Origin: Xiphophorus maculatus
Lineage: Eukaryota > Chordata > Actinopteri > Cyprinodontiformes > Poeciliidae
Assembly: GCF_002775205.1 (NCBI RefSeq)
Contig: NC_036464.1
Coordinates: 5,511,291 to 5,575,290 of the forward strand
Length of the DNA: 64,000 nucleotides
Direction of reading: 5' to 3'
The position numbers and the translations under genes were made by a program. The notes below the pieces were generated by a model. The model was not told the origin of the DNA and made no database searches. It worked only from the letters and a program-made list of their open reading frames with translations. Numbering within the stretch: position 1 is the first letter of the stretch; the number at the start of each line of letters is the position of its first letter. Positions 24,476 to 38,190 of the stretch are shown here, one piece after another.

Positions 24476-26944
24476 TATAAAGGAGCCGTCCTGTGTTATT
24501 TCCATGGAACTGTAACCAAAGAATAGAATTTAGTTGTGTTCAGATAGCAGTTTACCATCAACCAGTTTTGTTTATTACAAATTTCTGGACTGAAATACAT
24601 CCAACTTCATCTCAACTCGATCATAGAGTCTACCTGAAAACAAAAAAACAAACAACATTCACTCCAAACATGAGTGTAACAGGATCCTTGGTAGAGAGAA
24701 AAAAAAATAAAAGAAGCTGGCTAGCAAAAAAAAAAAAATGAAGTTCATATAGAGCTCTATATTTGTACGTGTGTCTGGTGCATACAAATGAAAAAGACTG
24801 TGTTGACTGGGATAGGGACCCAGAATAATGATGGCAGCCGGTGTCCACAAACACGAAAAATCCAGCAGCCTCTCCTTCCTCCTCTGCAGGCACACGAAGG
24901 CCCAACGTTCCTCTCACAACAAGGCACTAGCAGGGAAACATCATATGGGCATAAAAGTCAGGCCATATGCAGAAGCCAGGCTGAGAATAGCATGTCTCTG
25001 CTCTGCAGCAGCTCTGAAACTCTACAGGCCGGGAATTCCCCTAGCAACTGCAGTCGGAATGCTGCCGTAAAGTAATTTCGTTCAGTTCTCTTAAAGGGAC
25101 ACTACCCATAAAGTAAAAGAATACAGAAACGCAAATAACACAGAATATACAAATACAGCAGGGTTACAGAACCACTTCTGTATTCTGCCTGAAAGAGCGA
25201 GTGTATGGCAACGAGTAAGCAGAGCAGATCCAGACAGCCGAGCAACTGATCCGCCTGTACACACTGCTGTAAACACCGTCCTACTTGAGCTTTTCACAAG
25301 TTCTGTAATGCAAAAGTAAATAAAACTAAATAACACTGAGACCTTAAAGAACACGGCCATATTTTTCTAAAAGCAACAACTTTGAACCTGGACAGTCAGC
25401 TGAACTAGAACTCCGACACCAGAGCTGCTCTACTGTTAAACTATGAGGCTTGTTGTGATTCCTCAGGATTCGGAAGTAAAAAGCCTGAACCGTAAAATCC
25501 CCCGTTACTTGGTCTCTATTTGGCACTAACGACAATAAACACATACAATATACTTGAGAACAAGTACAAAATAAGGTAAAAAACATTGTCCGTTAGAATG
25601 AATTAGCATGTTTAGATACTTACATAGCACATTTTTACAAGAAAAATGTCCCGGAAATATTGTCTACTAGCATAAGCTAAAGTTAATGTTAGCCACAAAG
25701 TTTAAAGAAAGTAAAACTCACCTTCGTATCCATGAATGTGTAACGAGGCATACATCTTTTCTCCAGCTTACTTGTTGGAGTAAGCTGGAGGATCGAGGAA
25801 CTTCATTAATTGTTTCCTTGGGCTGAAAGCGCGGAGTGTAAAATGCCATTTTCAACAGACCGGAAGCGAGCGAGCCGCTTTTCCCCGAACACGGAAGCTG
25901 ACGTGCAAAGAGCCCATTTCATCCATTTTGAATATTAATTTAAAAAAAACTTTAAAAAACACACACACACAAACAAAAGACGACCTGAAAGAAAATTAAG
26001 TCACTTCCTTTTGACTGCGAGTCGATCGACACTTAATCAGCGAAGTCGCTCTAGGCTTAAAAGAAGAAAAAAAAATACAAAAAAGAAAGAGATAAAAAAC
26101 ACTAATGATGATAATTATAGCCCACAGGCTGCCATACATAACAGCTGGGCCTGGAAGCCGTCACACAGCTAGATGGTGCATCTGCACTCAACACTAACCA
26201 AACACAGATGGGAGTTATTGGCACATAGCTCCATGGTTAGCAGCAGTAGGGGATCGGCCTTGGACCTAAAGATCCGAACTCACTGTTGCAAATCTCCTAC
26301 AGCTTGAACACTTAAATAAACTGCTCCCATGACAAGTTTATTTTAATTAAATGGCAAATGAAAGGCTTGGTGGTAGATATGATGGCTCAATCCGAGAAGA
26401 CCACACAGATCTGCATCACTGAATCAAGACAATTACTGCTGCAGGGGAGATCAGGGCAGAAACAAGTATGTTGAACAGGTCTTAGCATAACATCTACGTA
26501 CTCCCAGACAAAGCTCCTTCAGCTTTGTTTACTTTCCTTTATCACACAGTCATTATCATCCTGTTAAATCTGATGATGGTACCATCTGACTGCTACGTGT
26601 GGAAACCATAAGAGAGAACGCAAAAATGACGCCCAAACACATGAAGAAGTTGACAACAAATGTACTTTAGATGGACAGAGTTGGTTGATGTGAACTCACA
26701 GTGGAACTAGTTGAACTCTATGACCTGTCATTTTCTTCCAGGAGTATGTTTTTTCAATGAGGAGTAATGATATTATGACTTTAAGATGAAGAACTTTGCT
26801 TTTTGGGTCAGCAAGGATTTTGACAGAAAACCAGAGAAATTAGCAAACAGTTTCTGGATGGAGAACCTTCCACACAGTGGATGAAGCAAGTTTAAATGGC
26901 TTGTAACTTATTATTATTTCTTTATTATGTATATCTTATTAACA
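24476..26944. other. Intergenic with promoter-like minus-strand segment
   Basis: Contains a poly(A) run at about 24726-24738, a possible element start at 25091 (TTAAAGGGACACTACCC), and a GC-richer patch at 25825-25920 with two ETS-like motifs. No confident exon. Confidence 0.35.
25722..25920 (-). promoter_or_regulatory. Promoter-like region with possible first coding exon
   Basis: On the minus strand, ETS-like sites (complements of ACGGAAGC at about 25891 and ACCGGAAGCG at about 25859) precede a 5'-leader-like stretch and an ATG at 25733 encoding only Met-Asp-Thr-Lys before a strong donor AAG/GTGAGT at 25722/25721. The leader also contains a perfect 12-bp hairpin (25761-25790). I find no downstream exon that joins it, so it may be chance or part of a transposon. 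Confidence 0.25.
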
Positions 26945-27420
26945 GACGCAGCTGAGTTTCCATTACAAATGTGCGCAAAACTTTGTCAATATCTTGCTAA
27001 TGTTGAAAAAAACACAGTTTCACAGTTGCTGTGTTTCCATTAAAGAAAAAATGCTATTAAAATCACATTTGAAAGAGTTTGTTCATGCAATAAGTCATTA
27101 AAAAACAGGCTCCAACTACTTCCTGTTTTCTTCTTCATGGTTTCCGTCAGTAGTAACATCCTGTTGTTGATCGTGTGACTCCTGTGATGCTGAAAATAGT
27201 GTTTCCATTGCAATTTTGTGAAATAAACCAATTTTGATATGACCAAAAAACCACCACATCCTAGCTCTAAATCTTTTTATCAAAACATTAGTGTCTTTTT
27301 GAAATTGCCATGTTTCCATTAAGCAATTTATTTTCAAAATATTAAACTGTGCAATTATATGATCAATAGAAACCATGGCTATAAAAGATAACATTTTCTG
27401 AAAATTGACAGACAAATCTT
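26945..27420 (+). repeat. Interspersed repeat, family E, copy 1
   Basis: Shares 'TTTCCATTACAAATGT', 'GTCAATATTC..CTAA', 'TTCCTGTTTTCTTCTTC'-like sequence, 'GTAGTAA.ATCC.GTTGTTGATC' and 'TTTCCATTGC' with 35738-36175 and 43720-44465. No coding capacity. Confidence 0.65.
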
Positions 27421-29652
27421 TTCTAACACAAGAAACAAGGATAAAAGTTGTAAACTTACCATTTACACTTCAAAGTTCATTAATCTGAGTTAAGGTGTGC
27501 TGGCTAAAATCAATGCATACCAAAAACAAAACACCAAAAGAAAATCCCAAATGCATTAAAGTCACACAGTTTTAGGGAACAGGCATGTTAATTACCCAAA
27601 ATTGACTACGTTTTCCTAATATTCCCTTTTTTGTCACCTATTTACAGTTATTTATAACTACAAAAATACGGGGTAAGAATAGTTTTAAAGGTGGATCTTG
27701 AGTATTTGCACAATTTAGATATTTGTGGATGGTTGTAGTCCTGCAATTACCAGAGATACGTAGTACAGACTAAAAGTGCGCCAAGAAAACTTCTCCTACA
27801 CCATTAAACCACAACCACCAGCCTGAACCGGTTATGCAAGGAAGGGCGGATCCCTGCCTTCATTTTGTTTACGCCAAATCATAACATGTCTGTTTAAATG
27901 TGGCGGCTAAAACTGAGGCTCATCGGATGAGGCAGCTTTTTTCCAATCTGTTATTCTCCAATTTTGTCAAACCTACATGAACTCTTCATGTTTGTCCATT
28001 TCACAACTTCTAAATACCTAAAGGCATTGAGTTGCTCCCATGTTGATTCAACATTTGTGGTAATAAGAACAGAAATACCTAATAAATCTAATAAAGTATC
28101 GGGTTAGTGTTGTACCTGGAATATAAAGGACAGATCTTGCATCCAAAATGTGATTTTGTAAACTCTGAAACTGTGAGATCGATTCCAGTTGAACATATTG
28201 TTGCCCTTCAAAGCTTAGTGTTACTTTCCTTACACAAGTTGCAACAACTCAAGTTAACCATGGAAGAATGGAGAGGAAAATAAAACATGGACATGTTTAG
28301 ACAAACAGGTACAGATTAGCAATCAAAGAGAAAGCAATGAAAGCATGAAAAACCTGTGTTTGTTCGACTGTTTTAAATGTCAAACTCATTTTTTTTGCAT
28401 GAATGAATCTTGACATTGTGAAAGTCATTTAAAAGATGCAATTCTTATGTTTTTATCCATTTTTATATTTGTTTTCTGCTTTGTGTATTAAGTAATTTAT
28501 TGGATCATTTCATTTTTATACCCTGTGATATAACATTCACATAATACAAAACACTACATGTGAATGAGGGAACACATTTAACATACAGAGAACAGAAGAT
28601 CACATTTTTATCAGCATTTTTTTAAAACAATAAAACCATTGTTTGTGTGCTGCATTGTAAAATTGGAATTCAGATGAGGACACAGAAAGCAGAAGTGGGT
28701 AAACCAAAAGAAGAAATCAACGTGACTGTTTTTATTCAAAAAGGACATCCAGCCAGTTAGATTCAAGAATGAGCGGGAACAAATAAAAAGAAAGAAAAGA
28801 GGAACTGCCAAATGGTGGACAACAGTGGCTTCTGGCGGTGAAACGTGTAACTGGCAAAGTCAATAATTATATTTGACAAATTAAACTATTTTCACTCTCA
28901 CTTCTTACACGATTTTGATCACTTTCATAAAAAATTGTTATATTTTGCTTCCAGTTATTTTAAAACCAAACATGTTTTACAATATGTTTTAGTTGTAAGA
29001 TCAAAAATAATGCCGGCCTAACAAGTTAAATCATATACAACAGAGGCCAATATTTAAATAACTGTTGCATGTCTTTATTGAAGTCATATTTCAAAACTAA
29101 AACTATTTTTCCCCAGGTTGTTGGTCTGCGCAGATGGAGCGCTACTGCCCCCTGCTGTTTGTGAAACTAAATCTACACTACTAGATAAAATACTGATTGA
29201 TAATACACACAGTAAACTGTGCGGGCATTTTTAAAATGCATCTATATTTAAATATTTCAAAATGAAACATAAATTAAAGACTACCTACAAGTACAATAAT
29301 TCTAAACTGAATGCTACTAAATGGCGTATATACTAAAATAAATAAATATAATAATAATAATAATAAAAAAAATACTAGGATATAATTAAAATATTCAAAC
29401 ATTTCTAATAACTAAGCAGAAAGACAAGACATCAATGCGAAGACAATGCTGTCCACACCTTGGGCAGATGGCCAGATCATCACAGGAAAACACTGAGACA
29501 CGTTCAGCTTCCTTACAGCTTTTAGTTTCATTTTCAAAAGAGTATCTACAGACACAATCACAATATAGAAAAAGCGTGTAATAACTAGAGAAGATTACTG
29601 AACCGGACTAGGTTTTAGTGGCAGAACGTTCCAGAAGGAAGCACCAAAAGAC
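27421..29652. other. AT-rich intergenic, no gene seen
   Basis: No recognised repeat or exon. A short TAA/ATA-rich low-complexity run is at 29335-29370. Confidence 0.4.
29646..29649 (-). terminator. Pol III terminator of tRNA-Ile
   Basis: A TTTT run on the minus strand lies a few bases past the 3' end of the tRNA, as expected for RNA polymerase III termination. Confidence 0.7.
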
Positions 29653-29746
29653 TGCTCCAGGTGAGGCTCGAACTCACAACCTCGGCATTGCTCTGCAGTG
29701 TACTGACTTATAAGTACCGCGCGCTAACCGATTGCGCCACTGGAGC
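29653..29746 (-). tRNA. tRNA-Ile (anticodon UAU), intron-containing
   Basis: The minus strand folds as a complete cloverleaf: acceptor GCTCCAG paired with CTGGAGC, D stem GCGC/GCGC, anticodon stem CGGTA/TGCCG, and a T arm with GTTCGAGCC. The loop carries TAT at 29710-29712. A 20-base intron (about 29689-29708) follows position 37, leaving a 74-base mature RNA plus CCA added later. Introns are a known, regular feature of animal tRNA-Ile(UAU) genes. Internal promoter boxes A (TGGCGCAATCGG) and B are intact and a TTTT terminator follows, so the gene looks functional. It decodes the AUA isoleucine codon. Confidence 0.96.
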
Positions 29747-29932
29747 CTACTGTTAATGGTGGGCATTTGGGGATATAACCACGCTACCCATGATGACGTG
29801 TAGCAGTGGTGACACGTTTTTGTGTAAGACGTTTTCTTTTCTTATTATTCTACCAATTACATGTAGATAATACATTACACAAACGTTTACAATCCGGAGG
29901 AATGCGTCAACGGAAGATTTTTTTTTTCCGTT

Positions 29933-30259
29933 TTATCTGTACATTATCTGTTCGGGGGACGACATAAACCCCCCCAAAATGGGTATTAATACAAGCAGAG
30001 CCGCGATTAAGCTTAATATAAAAGAAATAAAGATCGCAGTGGCTCTCGATGAACCTCTAGTGTGTCTTTTTAATGACGTGGAAGTTCCCTGCGTGTTCAC
30101 CAGTGGTGTGTTTTCCAAAAAATGGACATCCACGCTATGAGAAGAATCCGTCGAGGGACGTAAACGTTGTACAACAAAACGTATTATTTCCTCACTAAAC
30201 TCGTCTTTAAAGTGAGTGAAAGTTGGATTAAACTGTATTTTCAGTATGTTGTGGAACAA
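29933..30259 (-). pseudogene. ATG-less open frame ending in a membrane segment
   Basis: A 109-codon open frame without an early ATG ends with a clear hydrophobic segment (from ATAIFISFILSLIAALLVLI to ILGG) followed by a short tail. The N-terminal half is polar. An acceptor-like site (CACTTTAAAG) precedes the acidic stretch DEFSEE near 30214. After the stop comes a 10-base A-run on the minus strand, which could be a retrocopy tail. It might be an exon of a tail-anchored protein, a retropseudogene or chance. I do not recognise the family. Confidence 0.25.
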
Positions 30260-30389
30260 AAATATTTACGAATAATAATTACGAATGTACATTTTTACTA
30301 GATGTGCATATTCAGGCTAATCTCCCCAAACTATTAAAAAGTATATTTAATTCACCAAATCAGCTCAAAAAAGTTATATGAATTTCTTA

Positions 30390-31517
<1,128 letters not shown>

Positions 31518-32734
31518 TATAAATATTTACTTTAGAATCCATTTTATCTACTTAGATAATTTTATATTAGTTCACCTTTCATCCTGGAGTTAAATAATTA
31601 AGTGTATATTATTTTTTGGAAGAATTCCAATATTTGTTTCCATTCATTTAGACTCTGATCCCAGTTTTTACAAATTGTGAGATGAGATCAAACCAAAATA
31701 CCTCAATTTGATAACATAATTTGGAAAGACTTCTGTATTTTATTAAATTCTGACTTTTGGGAATGATATACTCAGGCTGTCATTCACAGATTCAAATGGA
31801 AAGCTGGGAAACTTTCACTGTACTATTATTGGATAGCCGTATGTTTGACAGCTAATATTTATATTTATTTATTTCCAAAGCAAGAATAGCAGGATTAATG
31901 GCTGTAATTATGTTCACCCTCTAGTGCAATACCAGTAGACCAGTAGAGGTCCTCATTTTCCAATGTTTTGATGTGATATTTCTCACCATGTACCAGTGAA
32001 ACATCTCCAAATTCTCAACAATTACCTAATCTAGTGTATGTACTGATGTAATAAACATAAATTTAGGAACTAGTTTTTGGTGTGTGCTGATAAAATAAAG
32101 CAGCCCTGGATGAGATTTCAGTGATCATGTTTATGTTGCAACATGTAACCATACAGAGGAATGGTGCATAAGAAAGAGATAAACATAATAATGCACAACA
32201 AGTCAGTTAAGAAACATTTATAGACTGTAGATGAATAAAACATAAATGCACTGTTTTATTGCCAAAAAATATACAAAATTAGTTCTTAATATTCTTTCTC
32301 TTTTTCTAAAAACATTACATCCAAGAATAATTTCAGCGTTTCAGTGTTTATTTTCTTATTGCTCAGAGTTAGAACAAACAGCATATAAACAGTAAATAGA
32401 CATGTACATTTTGATGCATTTATTCTTTAAAAACAATTTAAATCAAACACAACTGCAAGCAAATATTAAGTGCTGCAAGCCAAGTGCAAATTAAGATTTT
32501 TTTAATTTATTTACCACTATTTTCTACGCTCTTGACCTCTTGTTTGACCTCTTCCCTGTTTAAAGGCACAGGCTGTTTTTGTGGAGTTTCCATGCTCTCC
32601 CTGTTCTTGCATACTTGTACTCTGGACGGAGATAAAACATTTCAACTCAACAAGAGTTGTTTTGTTAGCGGTGGTGGATCAAACTATTTAACTGAGTGGT
32701 TTGTCAGGGATTTTCTGTAGAGAAAATGTATATA

Positions 32735-32960
32735 TATTACAAGAATAAAGTCATAATGTCACAAGAATAAAGTTGCATGGGAAGTAAGTCATAATATTAT
32801 GAGAATAAAGTCGAAACATTAGAATAAAGTCATAACAATGCAACTTTATTTTCGTAATACTACAACTTTATTCTCATAACATTATGACTTTTTTCTTGTA
32901 CAAGTTTATTTTAGTAATTTTATGACTTTATTCTTGCAATTTTTTATTTTTTTTATTTTT
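32735..32960 (+). mobile_element. hAT-derived internal array (AATAAAGTCATAAT units)
   Basis: Short units such as 'ACAAGAATAAAGTCATAAT' and complements 'ACTTTATTCTCATAA' match the interior of the element at 7790-8230. The downstream 'GTCCTAATACTCTGTCATAG' segment is typical of the same teleost element type. No ends could be defined. Confidence 0.5.
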
Positions 32961-35737
32961 TATTTGTATGGTCCTAATACTCTGTCATAGTTCTGTAATG
33001 TGATACTCTCTGAATATATATTTGTTTTATTTGAGATTAAAGACATTTTTAAAGAATTGTTCCACTAATTTCAGTCAACTAAAACAGTACAGTAAACTAA
33101 CAAACAAAAGTAAAAAAAACTAAAGGAAAAGAAAAGCAACTGGAAAAAAGTCTAGCTAGCATTAGCCAAGGAAAAGCTAGCATGCAGCTTTGCTATTCTG
33201 ATCATCTTTGTAGGATCTTTGTTGTATTTTTTATTTTTAGACAGGCCATATAAAGAAGATTTATAGTTACTGATTAGTCAGAATATCACCTGTGCTAAAC
33301 AACTCCTTTAACACACTTGGATACAGAGAAATAAGATCAGGCCTTTCCGACAACCAGGATGGAGGCATCTTAAAAAGATTTTTTAAGATCTTTTTAAAGG
33401 TCTTAAAAAAACAAAAACTCCTCAATTTTCAGAAAAGTTTTCATAGTGGTTTATCTGAACATTACTTGATAGACATTTAAACCACAGTCAAGCTAGTTTG
33501 TCTCCCGTAACAATTCGCTCTTTACACAAACTAGAAATCTAGCGATAAAAAAATAGAGAATGCAGAAAAATTAATATACTTCTATTGTTATATATGTAAT
33601 TACTATTGTATTAGATAGTTGTCTGGCTAAATATGGTGAGATGTTAACAAGTTTATTAGCACATGTAGCTTAGCATGTGTTTCAAATAAAAAAGACGTAA
33701 GGTGATTAATCTATTATGGCCTTCCTGTTTATAAGTATAGACATTTATTAAATAAATGTCTTATCCAAATGTGTCAGCGGGTTAAAAGTTTATAAAAATA
33801 AAATTGTAGCTCAAAATGATAAAAGTAGCTTAATTTTAAAAGGTGTCTCGGAGTTGGCCTCACTTTGGCTAGCAGTTAGCAACATTTTCTTGAGTTGCAT
33901 ATCTGTGGAAAACTTTCAAGGGAAAAGGAAATCATGTATTACAAAAAGTGCAGCATTTTGCAGCAATTGAGATCAACATCTTTTAGTTTATTAACACAGT
34001 GTGACAAGCTGTGACACAAACCATCTTAGTTCTGCAATTTTTTAAACTTCAGCAAATGTACTTTTGTGGATCAGCCACCATTTTTATTGGTTAATTTCTT
34101 ATTAAAATATGTTAGTCATTGACAGTAAGTCACTGACTTCAAAATATGTAGAAACAGATAATTTGGTTATTTAGAAAAACATGTCAAATCTTCAGCAAAA
34201 TCAAGCATCAGACTAAAGTTTGAAGTCTTACGAATACAGAGTAAAAATAAAACAATATTGAATGGTTTTCTGAGTATTTTTCCTTAGAATTACCAACAGA
34301 GATTCTCAGCATTAATAGTTTTTTTTTTTGAGCAAATTGTCCAGCAAAAAGGTGGGAAATACATAAATATATACTCTGCTAGATTAGCTCACCAGAACAA
34401 TCAAAACTACTTTTAATTCATCCTGTCTTAGCAGGTTAAAGTAGTTACCTACTAATTATTCATCATTCCACCTTAAAAATACCAGCTATGCTTTTACTAA
34501 AATACCATTAATTACAAAAGTAAATGCAGATTTTATGCATTGTACTATTACAAGATCATCAGTTGAAAAACTGTCTGTACTGCTGATAACATCCTTTCCA
34601 AGAATTACAATAACTAACATGTTTTAGAGTGCATTAACATGGTTGGAAGATGCTTCATTATACACCAATCAATGACGCACTGTAAAACATCAGCACTAAA
34701 GAAAAAGTTCTGGTCTGGCCTAGTAGAAATCTGTTGGATTTGTTCTGTTCTGTCATGTTAAATTAAGTATTTTTTATGGGTAGGTTGTGTGTAAAAGTGT
34801 CTCTTAGGTATCCGTGCTGCATGTAGATCTGTAATCCCACGAAGAAGAAGAAGAAGTGTTGTTTCCGTGGAATATGTCTGTGGAAAGAAATTAGGAAATC
34901 AGTAAATGAGTATTTTCTCTTTAGAAACACTTAACGTTAAAACCCATTGCCTGCACAAAGAAATATGCTTTTCCCTCTTTGTCTGACATGAAATCAAGCA
35001 ACTCATTTCCTGGTTCAGGCCAGTTTGGGCTTGTGAAAATAATGATAGAGAAACATTTTTTTAAGGTCAGACGTTGGGCAACACTACCTCTTAACAACTC
35101 TGGTGATGTAATTGTTTTATAAGGCTCCACATTTTTGTTAAGCCACAACATCTGAGCAAACTGGGGGTATAATTGTGGGTATATTTTAAGACAACAACAG
35201 TTTGTTTCTTTGTATGACATCATGGGGAAAAACTGGTCAAGATCTCAGGAAGAGAACGGTGGACGACGGGTTCATCAGATGCATGAAGGTGCCAAGTTTC
35301 TCTTCTCACCATTCTGGAATGAAATTGTTCTGCCTCTTTGAGACATGCTATAGTCATGGGATATGCTTTGGTGAAACGTGTGCGGATAAATCATAGAACA
35401 AAAAAGCAAAAGGCCCTTTGAAGGTTCTGGCTAAAGCTAGTCAGAGTGTACTAAATGACAGTGAAGCGAGACTAAAAATGAGTCTAAAAGCAGCATAAAA
35501 GTCAGATCGGAAACACGCTCAGGGACGAAACCTTAATTTTTAGACTTTCTGTTGTCTGGTGACTCTGACATATATATATATTTTTTGTCCATAGTGACCA
35601 ACTTTACATTTACCACTAAAAGAAGGAAGTCGGCAAGCCATGCTAATTGTGGCTATGCATGAATGCTAACTACAGCATTCATGCATAACATGAATGCTGC
35701 AGGAAGAACTGGTCCACTTCACATGAAAGATATTGTC

Positions 35738-36175
35738 AAAAGGTGAGTTCCCATTACAAATGTACACAAAACCTGTGTCAATATTCCACTAACGTCAAAA
35801 AAACTCAATTTCATAACAGTAATCTTTCCATTAAAAGAAACAACTAAAATCACATGTGAATAAGATTGTTCATTTAATAACTCATTACAAACAGGCAGCA
35901 CCATGATCCTCCAATTCTTCTTCTTTGTCATTTCTGCCAGTAGTAAAATCCAGTTGTTGATCACGCGACTCATGTGATGCAAAAAAAGTGCTTTCATTGC
36001 TGTTTTACAAAGTAAACCAATAGATCACCTCATCCCAGCATCAAAATCTTTTTTTTCAAAACCAAGTTGTTTCATAATTGGAAAATAAATAAGCTAATTT
36101 ATAGTAAAAATGTCAAATTGAGCAATTATATCTTCAATAATATAAATGCAGCTTGTGACAGTAGTAGTCAGCATT
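35738..36175 (+). repeat. Interspersed repeat, family E, copy 2
   Basis: Aligned by eye to 26945-27420 through 'CCCATTACAAATGTACAC', 'CCATTAAAAGAAACAAC' and 'AAATCCAGTTGTTGATCACG'. Diverged and non-coding. Confidence 0.6.
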
Positions 36176-36338
36176 ATGTGGAAACACTGAAGCACTATCT
36201 CAAATATAAATACAATATATTTTTAAACCTGTCTGAAAAACAGAAGACATTTTGCCTGAATTATTGCATGTAAAAATCTGTTTCCGCTCTTTTCAATCAA
36301 ACAAAACCTCGATTGTTATTGAATTTACCTGTTAGCGG

Positions 36339-37283
36339 TTATAGGGTGCTGTCTTCGCTGATGCTTCTCTTGCATTTGAAAGAGTTCTTCAGAATGTCAT
36401 GAAACACAGAGCTGGAGAAGAAATAGATGACGGGGTCCAAGGCGCTGTTGAGGTAGGTGAAGCCAATGCTCACCATGAAGAGATTGATCCATAACTTGTA
36501 GGTTTCACATGCTTCTGGGTGGAACATCCCTATGTAGAGCCCCACCAGGCCTGTGATGACGCCTGGCATGAAGCAGAGGATGAACACCATGTTGATGACC
36601 ATTACAGCTCGGATGGCGCGCTGCGCTCTCTCTTTCTCCATTTGAACCCTTTGTATCTGGCAGGCGATCTTGACGGAGCAGAAAATGAGCAAAAACAAAG
36701 GCAGGAAGAACTCTAGGACGTAGGCTACATAGTGCATTTTTATTGCCGGAGGAAGGACTTCATAGGAGTTGAAGCTGCGACACATTTTCTTCTTTCCCAC
36801 CGGATGGAGGAGGTCGATCGTCAACAACGGAATACGATATAAAATCACGATGAGCCATATCATCGCTGACAGTTTGTACGCCTGCGTTGAGGTCAGTCGA
36901 CTGATGGGGTGATGCGGATGGACCACCTTCAGGTAGCGGTCGATTGCCACGGCCGTCATGAACGAAATGCTGGCAGATCGATTGACGGACAGCATGTACA
37001 GGTTCATGCGGCACCAAATCGACCCGAACTGCCAGTCGTCGCCTCGGAAGTGGGTGTCGATGCGGAAGGGCACGCTGAGGAAGAGCAGGAAGTCGGCCAG
37101 ACAGAGGTTAAAGAGGAAGGTGACGTGGGATTTCCAGAACTTCATACGGCGACAGAAGATCCACAGCGCGAGGATGCTGCCTGGCAGCCCCACCAGAGTC
37201 TCGATAATCAGGAAAATGATCACCAACACGTTCGCAACTTCACTGTTCCCAGGACGGCAGGTCATATTTCCCCCTGAATTCAT
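36339..37283 (-). CDS. oxer1: HCAR/OXER1-family G-protein-coupled receptor
   Basis: A complete 314-residue class A GPCR in a single coding exon. Seven hydrophobic segments are evident. N6 is in an N-M-T glycosylation site; C91 at the top of TM3 can pair with C168 in loop 2. TM3 ends in DRY (115-117) followed by LKVVHPHH, the hallmark of the hydroxycarboxylic-acid/oxoeicosanoid receptor group. R102 in TM3 sits where HCA receptors use an arginine to bind the ligand carboxylate. TM7 has the DPVIY form of NPxxY. The ATG at 37283 has A at -3. A strong acceptor (TTTCTTTGGCAG) lies 63 bases upstream at 37346, so a separate 5' UTR exon is likely. Known role of the family: Gi-coupled sensing of 5-oxo-ETE or hydroxy-acids, at the plasma membrane. 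Choice of oxer1 over hcar rests on the nearby haao gene; certain as to family, less so as to ortholog. Confidence 0.93.
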   Translation of the reverse strand: MNSGGNMTCRPGNSEVANVLVIIFLIIETLVGLPGSILALWIFCRRMKFWKSHVTFLFNLCLADFLLFLSVPFRIDTHFRGDDWQFGSIWCRMNLYMLSVNRSASISFMTAVAIDRYLKVVHPHHPISRLTSTQAYKLSAMIWLIVILYRIPLLTIDLLHPVGKKKMCRSFNSYEVLPPAIKMHYVAYVLEFFLPLFLLIFCSVKIACQIQRVQMEKERAQRAIRAVMVINMVFILCFMPGVITGLVGLYIGMFHPEACETYKLWINLFMVSIGFTYLNSALDPVIYFFSSSVFHDILKNSFKCKRSISEDSTL

Positions 37284-37345
37284 TCTGGCAGAGTATCGTG
37301 GGATGTTTTCACTCGCTGAACAAGTATGTCAACAAGTAGGCTAAC

Positions 37346-37370
37346 ACTGCCAAAGAAAAGAATAAAAACT
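37346..37370 (-). promoter_or_regulatory. Splice acceptor of the GPCR 5' UTR
   Basis: On the minus strand, TTTTTATTCTTTTCTTTGGCAG ends just before 37346, a classic polypyrimidine tract and AG. It implies that the receptor's coding exon begins at 37346 with 63 bases of 5' UTR and that transcription starts farther upstream (higher coordinates). Confidence 0.6.
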
Positions 37371-37574
37371 GATTATTGTTATATTGGAATGTGAAAGCAA
37401 ATGATTTTGAGAATTGATGTTAAGGTTCAGATTATTTTAGGAATGACAAAAGACTTAAGAATAAACTTATATACAAACATGTAAGTGGGTGAATAATGTG
37501 GCAAAGAAACAACTTGACACAAAAACATAGAAAGGGTTGGCAAAGGCATTTAGGAGATAAAAGAAATGCTTAAG

Positions 37575-38190
37575 TGTTTTCACACCAGATTGTCCGGTAG
37601 ATTTGGTCCAATTGAGGAGACAAGTTGCAGCATTTGTTGCATTTTCATCTGCTGCAGTTCGATTTCTCTCTGCACTGTGTCCAACCAACCAAATCATTTG
37701 AAAAACCAGTTCTCCTCCTCGCCTGTGGTGGCACTGCACCAAGAACCACTGAAGGAAACAACATGAAAACCTCTGAAGAAAACACTGAGCGCAACTTCCT
37801 TCTTTACAAAATGTAAACAAAAATGAAGTGGCGTCAGATTTTAGTGATTGAAGGACTTTTTGTTTGTCTTGGTAAAAAAAAACGTTTTTTTTTAAAAAAG
37901 AGCTAATTCTCTAGCAATAGACTTGTGCGCTTGCTTGTGTTTACCCAGAATGCCCTGGACTGTAGTCCACTTCCTGCTTTTGGAGCGGTTTCTGGTCCAC
38001 TTGGTGTTCAAACTGCACCAAAGTTCACTTGTACTGAACCAAGACTGAGGTTTTTAGACGAACCAGAGTCAGCATTAGAGTTTGATTGCGCATTCACAAC
38101 TCCCCAAACAAACTGGACTTTCTAGGCAAACAAACTGAAGCTTGATTAAAGCGCACCAAACATAGCTGATGTGAATGAAGGCACATTACA
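37575..38190 (+). repeat. Interspersed repeat, family F, copy 2
   Basis: The first half matches 9828-10150. The second half (GTCCACTTCCTGCTTTTGGA, GTTCACTTGTACTGAACCAA, and a final AAAGCGCACC block) resembles the ends of teleost DNA-transposon MITEs in which GGTCC/GTTC motifs repeat. No coding capacity. Confidence 0.55.

Noticed and set aside
24788-25075. 95-codon plus-strand open frame
   Set aside because: Several overlapping frames on both strands and no recognisable domain; probably part of an unclassified repeat.
36909-37344. Plus-strand open frames over the GPCR
   Set aside because: Antisense shadows of the receptor coding sequence.
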